From assembly GCA_945910005.1 (NCBI GenBank), contig OX246746.1, forward strand, positions 42,446,122 through 42,510,121: 64,000 nucleotides of DNA, given 5' to 3'. The notes below the pieces were generated by a model, which worked only from the letters and a program-made list of their open reading frames with translations, ran no database searches and was not told the origin of the DNA. Below, one piece after another: positions 26,378-40,500 of the stretch (the first letter of the stretch is position 1; every line of letters begins with the position of its first letter). The DNA comes from Isoperla grammatica (lineage: Eukaryota; Arthropoda; Insecta; Plecoptera; Perlodidae). A program made the translations under genes and the position numbers.

Positions 26378-27114
26378 GTCACTACAGTGCTTTATATAAA
26401 GCAAACTGCTTCAAAATAGCACGTTTTTGCAATCCCTTTATTTCGAATTTTCCTTTCACAATACCACTCGAGATATCAAAATAACACTTTACAGTTATTT
26501 AAAATAATATAATGATATAACGAAAATGCAATTTGCATTTATATATAATAGTAAATTAGCATGGCATTAATTAATTAGAATATTAACTAAAAACCAACAA
26601 CCTGTTAGTGGACGACTAGAAATTGCTCACAAATAACCTGCATATATATTGAATTATTAGTATTAGAAACATTTTTCATGAAATCAAATGAACTCGGTGA
26701 TTTTAAGGAAACATTGGAATATCGTGCGCTGTGAGTTGACGAGGAGGCCACGCTGCATCTCAGAAGCTCATTATTTACTTAAAATCACGGAATTCATTTG
26801 ATTTCATGCAATATTCTTCTAATACTAATATATTAATGGATATTTAGATCACTTCAATTTCTATTCGTTCACAAATTCCAGGATATGAGTAATAATTAAA
26901 AATTCATTAATTAATAAAAAAATTACATTTTAATTAATAATTTTAAATAAAAGAAAATAACATTTTCATTATACCATTATATTATTTTAATTAACTGTCA
27001 AGTCATATTTTAATATCTTATGGGTGGTATTGTAGTAGGAAAATTCGAAGGAACGGGAATTGCAAAAAAGTGCTTTTTCGAGGCAGTTTGCTTTATATAA
27101 AGCAATTTAGTAAC
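26378..27114. mobile_element. 737-bp foldback transposon (hairpin MITE)
   Basis: The two halves are inverted copies of each other over most of the length. The outer ends GTCACTACAGTGCTTTATAT and (minus strand) GTTACTAAATTGCTTTATAT match. The 16-bp palindrome TGCTTTATATAAAGCA sits just inside each end (26388-26403, 27089-27104). Good pairing also occurs near the middle (26650-26705 against 26776-26835, around CATGAAATCAAATGAA). About 70 bp in the centre are unpaired. There is no ORF. No target duplication is certain. Confidence 0.82.
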
Positions 27115-27172
27115 CGGTCCACTGGTTGACATCAGCGTTGATACAAAAATGGTTCCAAGAACTTAAGTCTTA

Positions 27173-27174
<2 letters not shown>

Positions 27175-27228
<54 letters not shown>

Positions 27229-27235
27229 TAATAAT

Positions 27236-27285
<50 letters not shown>
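27175..27285. repeat. (TAA)n, 5' flank of retrotransposon copy 3
   Basis: An AAT array with one AAAAATAATTAT interruption around 27225-27240. It ends where retrotransposon coding begins, consistent with insertion into a TAA target. Confidence 0.93.
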
Positions 27286-28850
<1,565 letters not shown>

Positions 28851-29060
28851 GAAGGCTTGCATCCATGTTAGGGTTAGCTTGGTTTCCTCGTGAGCTAGAG
28901 CCCACGATTATGAGAGCTGCAAGTGCGTCCAGGGCTGAGGCCAAGAGGGAACTGACTGGAGCTAAGCTGACATCGACTGCAGTGCTGATGGCCATAGCGG
29001 GAACTACAAGCATTAACGACGCCTATATTGATTCGTCGTCCCTCAATGAACCAAGTAAGT
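28851..29060. other. GC-richer island after retrotransposon copy 3, possible exon
   Basis: The composition changes sharply at the end of the TAA tail. One plus-strand frame is open from 28865 to 29206 (LELEPTIMRAA-like start region, alanine-rich). GTAAGT at 29055-29060 would make a good splice donor. A minus-strand frame is also open (alanine/serine/leucine-rich, from 29013). I recognise neither product. This could be a host exon, the 5' part of another element, or chance. Confidence 0.25.
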
Positions 29061-29937
29061 TACCAACTAGATTTCAACGAATACACATTTGGAAGCAAAT
29101 AGTGTCTCGTACATTCTTATGTTTTTATCAACGGTTTTCGAGAATAACTAATAATTGTGGATTTAGCGAAAGAATTCGGCCAATATGTATGGACCTGTAT
29201 ATATAATGTATACTGTAAAGGCCTGCTATAAAACATCTCTAATTTGTACCTAAAATAACAACTTAATAAAAATTATTATTAGTTAGTATTTAGTTTTATC
29301 AAAAACAAATTGTTCTTTGGTGGTTCCTTTTATATGTTATACAACACCTTATTTTCACATAGCCACTAGTTTTTCGTATACAATTGATATGTAGTAGGTC
29401 TACTGAATATATACTAATTCAGCTTGAATGTAAGAGCAAATAAATAAATGGCTTGGAAAACGTATAAGTTAAATTCAAACCGGTCCCCAGTCAATCCAGG
29501 TCCAAATTGGGGTTGGTTAACCCATTTTATAATTTTATGAAAGATATTTGTTTTATATTAAGTATGTTTTATTTAATGCTAGTTGCTTAAGTTCTAGTTG
29601 CTTAAGTTCTTAAGTTCTACTTACTGCCAAGCGGTGTAAACGGGAAATTCGACAAATATTCATATGTTGTTCTCACGGTAAATGTACGACATTAATTATA
29701 TTGTGTAGTCTGACATCAAACTTATGTACGATGTTGCATGTTTCTCAATGATATCCAAGTGAAGGTACCTAAACGTCTACGCTTTTAAATTATCACATAT
29801 TAATTACAAAATAATAACAGTATGAAATTTTCGGAAGAAAAAATTGATATTTTGTAGCGCCATAAATAAAAAAAATTGTTTATTCTGGCATTTTTATCTG
29901 TACCTTATCCGTGCAGCCTTTCAAGACGGCAGATCAC
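29061..29937. other. AT-rich intergenic DNA
   Basis: No gene seen. TTAAGTTCTAGTTGCTTAAG near 29587-29610 is a short local duplication. Confidence 0.5.
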
Positions 29938-30789
29938 GCACGTGTCAAAGGGAACATGGGTGGCGCATCGTGACCTTCGTTCCTGTGCAACTATACGCGC
30001 GTGTGTATACACGTGTCAAAGGGAACATGGGTGGCGCATCGTGACCTTCGTTCCTGTGCAACTATACGCGCGTGTGTATACACGTGTCAAAGGGAACATG
30101 GGTGGCGCATCGTGACCTTCGTTCCTGTGCAACTATACGCGCGTGTGTATACACGTGTCAAAGGGAACATGGGTGGCGCATCGTGACCTTCGTTCCTGTG
30201 CAACTATACGCGCGTGTGTATACACGTGTCAAAGGGAACATGGGTGGCGCATCGTGACCTTCGTTCCTGTGCAACTATACGCGCGTGTGTATACACGTGT
30301 CAAAGGGAACATGGGTGGCGCATCGTGACCTTCGTTCCTGTGCAACTATACGCGCGTGTGTATACACGTGTCAAAGGGAACATGGGTGGCGCATCGTGAC
30401 CTTCGTTCCTGTGCAACTATACGCGCGTGTGTATACACGTGTCAAAGGGAACATGGGTGGCGCATCGTGACCTTCGTTCCTGTGCAACTATACGCGCGTG
30501 TGTATACACGTGTCAAAGGGAACATGGGTGGCGCATCGTGACCTTCGTTCCTGTGCAACTATACGCGCGTGTGTATACACGTGTCAAAGGGAACATGGGT
30601 GGCGCATCGTGACCTTCGTTCCTGTGCAACTATACGCGCGTGTGTATACACGTGTCAAAGGGAACATGGGTGGCGCATCGTGACCTTCGTTCCTGTGCAA
30701 CTATACGCGCGTGTGTATACACGTGTCAAAGGGAACATGGGTGGCGCATCGTGACCTTCGTTCCTGTGCAACTATACGCGCGTGTGTAC
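29938..30789. repeat. 71-bp minisatellite, about 12 copies
   Basis: The unit starts CACGTGTCAAAGGGAACATG and ends ACTATACGCGCGTGTGTATA. Spacing is exactly 71 bp and copies are essentially identical. Each unit contains CACGTG (E-box core), GTGTATACAC (palindrome) and several CpG. The identical 61-codon ORFs that start in every unit are products of the repetition, not genes. Confidence 0.97.
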
Positions 30790-31220
30790 TATGTACAGTT
30801 GTCAGATATGTCATCTCATTTCCTAATATCAGTGTGTCTATGTCTACGACTTGCTTTGAGCCAACTCACCCTAGCACAGTAGTTCAAAGAACAGCTTCAC
30901 TTGGCAAACAACGTAGGTCGGATACTGATAAATATGCTCGGTAGATTAATATGTCAATGCATCGAGAAGTAACGCAATGAGGAGATAAATATGAACCGCA
31001 AATTACGTCGTACTGACAGTAAGTGTACTTCATGATATATATTATCGTTACTAAAACTACCTACATATTTGTAATGCATCGCAAATAGGCCTCATACTTT
31101 TCAAACAATTTATGTTCCCCAAACATTGTTTTGTTGATTTAAATTGCATTATGCTCGTAATAAACGTTATTTCTAACTGAATTTGACAGTTATAAATTCC
31201 AGTCAGATAACGAAAACCAT

Positions 31221-31223
<3 letters not shown>
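30790..31223. other. Intergenic spacer
   Basis: No gene or element recognised; AT-rich with mixed composition near 30800-30950. Confidence 0.5.
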
Positions 31224-31318
<95 letters not shown>

Positions 31319-31358
31319 TAATAATAATAATAATTATTATTATAATTATTATTATAAG
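31224..31358. repeat. (TAA)n microsatellite with inverted end
   Basis: AAT units run to about 31332 and then switch to ATT/TTA units (AATTATTATTATAATTATTA), making the end self-complementary. No retrotransposon sequence touches it. Confidence 0.93.
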
Positions 31359-33026
31359 ATAAAACAATAATTAAAATGAAGTCCTTTTAATTAATAATAT
31401 AATGCGATTTCCTTTTTGTTATCTATATAAGTTCTAGTACTTGATATGTTTCAGTTACTTTATTATCTACGGAGTTAAAGTAGTGTATTATATTGTTTTA
31501 TCAGTTATACTATATCATCATTATCATAGCTAAGAACACTGTTATCTTTCTAAGACAAATCTAGAACCTCCTCTTTGAAGTATAAAATCGACCAAAAATG
31601 AGACTCCAGATAAAGTTTGTCTATAATTTTTTGTAACCTACTGTACCTTTAGGTTTCCTAGTTGAGTATTCTAGCAGCACACGTCTTCCCATGAGCCTGT
31701 AATAAGACGGGATCATTGAAGCTAGAGAGAGAGAGATGGTGTATGGTAAACAAGGGTGGAAGTTGATGCTCCAGCATAGGAAATACCTGTTTTGCTTTCG
31801 AAGTACTAAAAAACAAACATCGAAATGCCACACATGGAGTATTGTAGTCACCCATTACGTGCTCATCCACGTTCACGCGCTCATGCGCTCATGCGCTACC
31901 ACCGAGTATTCAACCAACTATCAAATATATACAACGGAAGAGTTGAAATAATGTAAATATTTAAAAGGAAGTGTGCATTGCATTTTTGCCGCTCTTAGTT
32001 TTATCGCCCGTGATAGTAAAAATATTTCAATATGTTAATTACAAATAAATGCACGAATATAGAATCAATATTTTACAAACACTATAGTAAATTTAGATTT
32101 TTTATACGTAATTTAATGAAAAAGTGGACCAAGAATACATTCAATTCGTTACGATTAAGTTTATACATAATCATGAAAAGTGTTAAACAAGATACAAACG
32201 AAGACCCACATAAATAACGGGATCGTGAAATCAAAACAAAATGGATATATACAATTGTATTTGCTAAATAACAACTTGTGACAGTATTAAATTAAATTTA
32301 TTTTAATTTAATTTAATATATGTCGGACAAAATGAATATGAACCAATTTAATCTTATGCTCAAGAAACGTAGGCACTACTGAAGATATAAGACAAAGTCA
32401 AGAACACCAACTTCGAATCATCAAAAATAAGATCTTCATAACCATAAACGGCCACCAGAAAAAGTATTATGTAGTTCTTAGCGTCACTTATTTACGTTGC
32501 GGTCAAAGTTCGTAATTCCCCTGTTGGGACTCGTCGAACTCAATTTCCGCAAGGAGATTTACCGACTTTGGGTGACCCACACAACCCCCAACATTCTAGT
32601 ACCTATTATCTCAGGAGATCAGAATTTAATTTAATTCATTATTTTGTCATTCATAGAACACAAACATAAAAATTACTTACCACCATGTTGGCTACTATAT
32701 CAGTAATGACTCAGCTTCTACCCATCATTGCATTGATTTCTTACGTTTGGTTCTCCTGGGTAAATAAGGCGTGTTTCCAAATGATCACTTCAAACCGCTT
32801 ACGTTCCCCTATCCCCCCCCCCCTCCCTCCCCCCTCCTAGATAATAGGGAATTATACGCATTACATCATTGATCACAGGTCAGCACATCACAATCCCAAC
32901 TGTAATGAAATCTACATTTGTAGGTATATTTGCCAGATGGTAATTACTAATTAAAGATATTGGTAATCAATGGTTACTACAATATTCCTACTCGACATCG
33001 TAGTCTCGTAGTCTGACCCTATTTTA
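31359..33026. other. Intergenic DNA
   Basis: No supported gene. A TTAAATTAAATTTATTTTAA-type palindromic tract lies at about 32288-32318, and a C-rich strand (C10, C4, C6 runs) at 32813-32837. Small ORFs at 31621-31876 (minus) and 32032-32217 (plus) are unrecognised. Confidence 0.45.
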
Positions 33027-33300
33027 CCGATAGAGGTGGCTCAGCGGTAACAAGCGAGACTCTGATTTAGGAGTTTGCCAGTTCGATTCCGGCCACCGGC
33101 AATACTGAGCTGAAAGTTTTCCCAGAGGATTTCCTCGGTCGTAAATGTGAATACTGGGATTAAGTCCTACTAACAGCCCTCGGACATTCCTTCCCAAGTA
33201 TTCAAACACCCTAATGTACCTAGTTAGTCACCTGAAGAGAGGCACATCAGGTAAAGCTGCTGTACCCTATAAGTATAACAAGTGTTTCTACGAAAAAGTG
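33027..33300 (+). mobile_element. tRNA-derived SINE, full-length-like copy
   Basis: The head has a Pol III A box TGGCTCAGCGG (33037-33047) and B box GTTCGATTCC (33081-33090). The body follows: TTTTCCCAGAGGATTTCC, CTGGGATTAAGTCC, ACAGCCCTCGGACATTCC, AGTTAGTCACCTGAAG and CACATCAGGTA. The same body recurs at 46436-46650 and in part at 36935-37115 and 47070-47200, so this is a repeated family. Elements of this type are transcribed by Pol III and moved by LINE enzymes (established). The 3' end (TTTCTACGAAAAAGTG) has no clear tail. Confidence 0.85.
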
Positions 33301-33390
33301 ATTATACTATCTTAGTCTACAGCCAGTTGGACATAAAAAATAGTGTTTTCCATTCACAAAAAAAGTGATGAGTACGACTCTGTGCTATAG

Positions 33391-33518
33391 TTTAGCTAAA
33401 CATAGTGTTTACAGTTATCTACGCATTGCACCAGTGTGTTTTAGCCATAGTGCGTTTAGCTAAACGAAGTGATTTCAGTTATACACGCATTAAACCAGTG
33501 TGTTTTAGCCATTATGCG
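33391..33518. repeat. 64-bp direct duplication with TTTAGCTAAA palindrome
   Basis: Two imperfect copies start with TTTAGCTAAAC at 33391 and 33455, each continuing CAGTTAT, CGCATT and CCAGTGTGTTTTAGCCAT. Confidence 0.85.
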
Positions 33519-33903
33519 TAACGCACGTTTTAACATCAGTTGAGAAGCGGTGTTGAAACTGTTGGGAACCCGACTACAAGAACACTGTTTAACCCGATCC
33601 AAGCGTATTCTGATTTGAAAATCAAATAATTTACGAAGCGGTTTCAACCTCCCATCTACCCAAACAACGCAGCCTGGTTCCCCTTGAAGGGGTGACATGG
33701 TATCAAGTGCTCGACGATTGTGAGCCAGGGGGTTATTTCCTATTAGCTGGCCGCTGTTCAAGCCAGTCTCTCTCTATTTTACTGCAGAATTATTTTCCTA
33801 ATTGAATATTTCAAGCATTTATCACAAAACCTACGAGTGCCAAATTGAGTTTTCAGAGAAAATTATTTAAACGACCATATATATCCCCCCTCTCCCCCAA
33901 ATC
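33519..33903. other. Spacer of mixed composition
   Basis: A minus-strand frame is open between 33456 and 33761 but overlaps the 64-bp duplication and has no recognised domain. TCCCCTTGAAGGGG (33679-33692) is a small hairpin. Confidence 0.35.
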
Positions 33904-34380
33904 CACTCAGGGTTGGAAGCTAGGCCGCACCAAGCACTGTAGACCAACTAGACTAGAAGCACTAATAATCTACTCAGGGTTGGAAGCTAGGCCGCACCAA
34001 GCACTGTAGACCAACTAGACTAGACGCACTAATAATCTACTCAGGGTTGGAAGCTAGGCCGCACCAAGCACTGTAGACCAACTAGACTAGAAGCACTAAT
34101 AATCTACTCAGGGTTGGAAGCTAGGCCGCACCAAGCACTGTAGACCAACTAGACTAGACGCACTAATAATCTACTCAGGGTTGGAAGCTAGGCCGCACCA
34201 AGCACTGTAGACCAACTAGACTAGACGCACTAATAATCTACTCAGGGTTGGAAGCTAGGCCGCACCAAGCACTGTAGACCAACTAGACTAGACGCACTAA
34301 TAATCTACTCAGGGTTGGAAGCTAGGCCGCACCAAGCACTGTAGACCAACCCACTAGACTAGACGCACTAATAATCTACT
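33904..34380. repeat. 67-bp minisatellite, 7 copies
   Basis: ACTCAGGGTTGGAAGC recurs at 33905 and every 67 bp to 34307. Copies differ mainly at one site (CTAGAAGCAC or CTAGACGCAC), in the order A, C, A, C, C, C, C. The last copy has a 4-bp CCCA insertion. Confidence 0.96.
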
Positions 34381-35807
34381 GCGGACAGTACGATAGATAC
34401 TTCTTTCATATTTGAAACAAAAGTTAGTATTTGAAGGAAGTCCTTAACTGATACTATGTTCTACGATGCATATCGCACCTTTGGCTCAGCTTGGAAGTGG
34501 AAGGAGGAGGGGTAACTCATTCTGTCAACCCCCCCCCCCCTCCCCCTCCCCCCACGTATGCAGAAGTCAGAGCTCAAAACTCTTGAGAATCCTAGTTTTC
34601 CCGTTCATATCTTTAAAACAACTTTTAAAATCGAAATGTTGGGTAGATGCCGCAGTAGATGCTATAAGTGGCTACAGCTAACGAAACAGAATATTCGCAA
34701 CATTCACTTAGTTTGGATTAAATACGATCACTGAGATATTGTCGGATTTTATCCAAACGTTATTAATTTTGCATATATTTTGTTTCGTTTTCTGTAAATC
34801 CTAAGCTGTTCTACCCATCATTTAAATTTTTAAAGTTTGTTTTTAATATACGAACTCAAGTTTTTTAAAGATCTCTTTTAAAAGCAGACTCTTCAGTATA
34901 CATTTCGTTTAGCCTATATTTAGAACCATGTTGGTAAGAAACTCTAAACGAATAATTATGTTTAAATTTTACTGAAGAATGAAGAAATTATTAAATCATT
35001 GCCTGCTCATTATTTAATTTTAGGAAAAAACACATAATTTTGATGACTGATTATGGTATAGTGGTGGTGGTAGTGGGATCTTTGTGTACCCTTAAAGCAT
35101 GTACACTTCTGAGAGCATAACACGAGGCCCCCAGTGAAGTGTGCGCACTTATTGTGTCGTAAAGCGTATCTTGGTGTTTCAATACGTGTCTTGTTTATCA
35201 CTGCATTCAATAGCAAGATAAGAATGCTTTAATGGAAATCTTCGTAGTACTTTGTTCGCGTATGTTTCCCAACTTAAATCGATCAACACTTACAAGTGAG
35301 TGACTTATTGGAATTAAAATCTAGTTCCTCAAAAACAAAAAATTTGACTAGAAAGAAATTAAGAAGCTAATCGAAATAATCGATTGCATGGCTACTAACC
35401 ATAGTGGTACACTTTATCTTGTCACTGGAGATCTGGATTTCATCACATGAGATATAACTGTTTTTATAACTACTACTTATTTATAATAATAATAACAATA
35501 CTTATTATTAAATGAATACATGCAAAACTAATTAACAGTACAGATCAGTAAATAGGTGAACTTATTATGGGGTTTCCACATAGATACCAGGGTATGGTCG
35601 ATTAGAGGTTATTCAGAATGCATTCCGTAGCTTACAATGTTGCTATGCTGGTTCCTTTTGTGTTCACTTCATGTATGGAATAGTGAAATTTGTTCAATAT
35701 TTGTAATGATTGTAATTAAATGATCATACCGATAAATTCATTAGAACATCCCTAAAAGTTCATCACATAACATTCGTAATACTAGTGTCAGTAGACCTAC
35801 TCACAAA
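34381..35807. other. Intergenic DNA
   Basis: No supported gene. Contains a C12 run with further C-rich tracts (34529-34553). The rest is AT-rich. Confidence 0.5.
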
Positions 35808-36146
35808 CTATTTGAAATTAATTCTTAAATTACAATCAATTCCTTTTTTGTGAGATATGAGTGGTGTCCGCTTAACGTTTAAACGTGTTTTATGAGAACG
35901 TTTAAACGTTTTGGATAACAAACGTTGTTTCTCCTTCATAGCTTCTAGCATAAGCACACTATCCAATATTATGTTGTTCAGAGTAGGTTTTGGAAAAGAC
36001 TGTCCCGAATTCTTGTAGCCTCTCACGTGACTTAAGAGTCGTTCAACCATGTTGTTTCCTGCGAAAACTAATGAGGGGGTTTCGTAAATTTGCCGGTGGG
36101 TTGTTGACCCCAAGTTGTGTCTAAGGCGAAAACCAGAAGGTATTCC
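35808..36146 (-). CDS. Candidate 3'-terminal exon, product unknown
   Basis: A frame of 112 codons plus stop on the minus strand begins right after a good splice acceptor (TTTTATATCCAG, its AG at 36147-36148). The product is basic and not low-complexity. It contains VERLLSHVRGYKNSG, a helix-prone ILDSVLMLEAMKEKQRLL, and a lysine/arginine-rich end. Within it GTTTAAACGT occurs twice (around 35876 and 35900), partly explaining the KR-rich end. I recognise no family, see no upstream exon and find no obvious polyadenylation signal. It may equally be a decayed element fragment or a chance ORF. Confidence 0.3.
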   Translation of the reverse strand, partial: GIPSGFRLRHNLGSTTHRQIYETPSLVFAGNNMVERLLSHVRGYKNSGQSFPKPTLNNIILDSVLMLEAMKEKQRLLSKTFKRSHKTRLNVKRTPLISHKKGIDCNLRINFK

Positions 36147-36934
36147 CTGGATATAAAACAACTGCTGATGATAATGTTAGTATACAAAAACACGACTTAT
36201 CCAATACCTAATCTATTCCTCGCAAGGTTCAACATCTTATTACCAGAGAGTGTTTGTAATCTGCTAGATGAGTCACCATGAGGTGTACCGTGCCAAGCAA
36301 GGACTGTTCCTATGAGAGCAACAGAGCAGCAGAGTTGCGAACAGCGACCGCTAGATCTCGTCTGTGGTATATTTCAGTCGTGCCTCCACTCACCGCCATG
36401 CACTGAGGGTAGGCGCGACGATCACACAAGAACATGTGTTTCTGATAATAAGGAAGTATATAGAGACAAGATTTATGGACTTAGTGGTTTGAAGATACCG
36501 TTTTAATGTGGGGTTCGTTCTTCGGTACAACAAACTCGTGCTCCTATGACAACAACAAACAAGTAACTTACGACTCACTTTTTGCAACGTATTCTGCAAC
36601 AAACGACCGTCTAACTAAACGAAGTTCTACTTTAAAACAGAACTGTGTTGATATGTAACAAAATAAGAGGAAAATACAATTTTCTTCCGAACACACTTAT
36701 TTTTATTTTTTGTTTTCGTAAACATCTGTTAGAAATTTTCATTGTGTCTTAAGAAAAACATGCTTTTAACCGAACTTATTTCATGCATTTCCATCTTATT
36801 CTGATCAAGCTAAGTATAATTGCAGAATTTCTAACTTATTTCTTAATTTGGAAATAGTTTTTGATTTGTATCTTAATTTCTTATAATAGTAGAACTTTAC
36901 TAGCATAGCTAGGTCATATGTGTATCATTTGTTA
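36147..36934. other. Intergenic DNA
   Basis: No gene seen. A GC-richer patch at 36270-36420 carries a plus-strand ORF (36312-36506) with no recognised domain. Confidence 0.45.
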
Positions 36935-37115
36935 CCGATAGAGATGGCTTAGCGGTAAGAAGCGATACTCTACTTTGGGACTTGGGAGGTCGCCTGTTCG
37001 ATGCCGGTCACCTGCAATCTTCACTGGCGGTTTTCCGAGGTTTTCCTTAGTCACAATGCGAATGCTGAACTGAGTTATACGGACAACCCTTGGATATTCC
37101 TGTTCAACTTTCCAC
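36935..37115 (+). mobile_element. tRNA-derived SINE, 3'-truncated copy
   Basis: A box TGGCTTAGCGG (36945-36955) and B box GTTCGATGCC (36996-37005), then GGTTTTCCGAGGTTTTCC and GGACAACCCTTGGATATTCC. It belongs to the same family as 33027-33300 but stops after the CAACTTTCCAC segment, where the tail of the 5S-derived SINE begins. Confidence 0.82.
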
Positions 37116-37118
37116 AAA

Positions 37119-37516
37119 TTATTTATTTTATTTTATTGTAATTAAGGCCAGTGTAGGGCACAATGCCCTCTTTAGAGTGATGATTCATGAATGATAATGA
37201 GGAAGGGAGGAGGGAAAGCCTACTACTGCCACGTAGCCTACTCCTGTCGAAAAGTACCAAAAGGACCATCGGCTTTACGTCCCATCCGAAAGGACGGTGT
37301 AACTTTGACCAGTCATATAAGATCCTCCACTAACCTGGACTGCCGAGCAGTTGACGAAAAGAACGAAGCTGTTACACAAGCTTTCGAACCCTCCAATCGG
37401 CTCTAACCAACGGTAACTAGTGTTTCGGAGGAGAGCGGTCACCCACCCTCCTCCTGACCTAGCCCGAGGTTGCTTAACTTCTGTGTTCGTATGTGAACCG
37501 GCTAAACCGTTGGCTT
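37119..37516 (-). mobile_element. 5S rRNA-derived SINE, copy 1
   Basis: The element is reversed. On the minus strand it starts at the right with a 5S rRNA-like head. Plus-strand 37436-37502 is the complement of the 5S 3' half, including the counterparts of GTTAAGCA and CCTCGGGCTAGG. The body carries GTCCTTTCGGATGGGACG, and the element ends at the left in an (AATA)n-type tail after TTACAATAAAATAAA. The 5S internal control region is a Pol III promoter (established). It matches 58550-58963 closely, but the head is 12 bp shorter. Confidence 0.85.
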
Positions 37517-38095
37517 AGGCACCTGATAAGAGCACAGATGGTATAGCCATAGGATACACGACACACTACAGAAGAGATGTCTACAAAAAGCAAGTGTAAG
37601 TATTATTGACTATTGACTGTCTGTTCGTCCAGCCCAGCGTGCTGCTACGCATGCTATGGTAGAAATTAACTTGATCGTTATCATTTTATAAACAGAACGA
37701 AACTGAAACAAGCGAACATTGATCGGAAATGTAGATCATGGTACAATTTAAAAAATTAAAGTTTGTGCAAATACATATTATTTTGAAATCAATGAGCAAT
37801 GATAATACAATCATGATGTCAAGAAATTTGGAGGTAGTTGTCAGAAACATCGTAGACCCAATGATTGACTGTGCAAATTTCTCAATGCACATTTCCTGTT
37901 GTTGGAATAGTTGCCAAAGAATTTAATGCCAAGCATTTTTTATTAGCATTTAATGAAGAAGCATTTAATGAAAAAAATTAGACCTAGCCTCAAAATCAAT
38001 GTTACACTACTATACTGTACGTGATCCGGGAGTATAACTCCACTAAGCTAGTTCCTGCTTTACAAGCTGCAACATCTCAATGGAGACTTCGTATT
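37517..38095. other. Spacer before the ATTT array
   Basis: No gene seen. GCATTTAATGAAGAA / GCATTTAATGAAAAA is a short tandem duplication at about 37945-37976. Confidence 0.45.
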
Positions 38096-40430
<2,335 letters not shown>

Positions 40431-40455
40431 AGGAAGCTGGGGAAAGTCACTTGTT

Positions 40456-40458
<3 letters not shown>

Positions 40459-40497
<39 letters not shown>
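40459..40497. repeat. (TA)n dinucleotide
   Basis: About 19 TA units, 25 bp behind the ATTT array. Confidence 0.95.

Positions 40498-40500
<3 letters not shown>

Noticed and set aside
29844..30944. Ten identical 61-codon ORFs
   Set aside because: Each restarts in the next copy of the 71-bp unit; no independent evidence of coding.
37191..37406. ORF repeated at 58625-58840 with similar protein
   Set aside because: Both copies lie in the body of the 5S-derived SINE; similarity comes from the repeat family, not from a gene.
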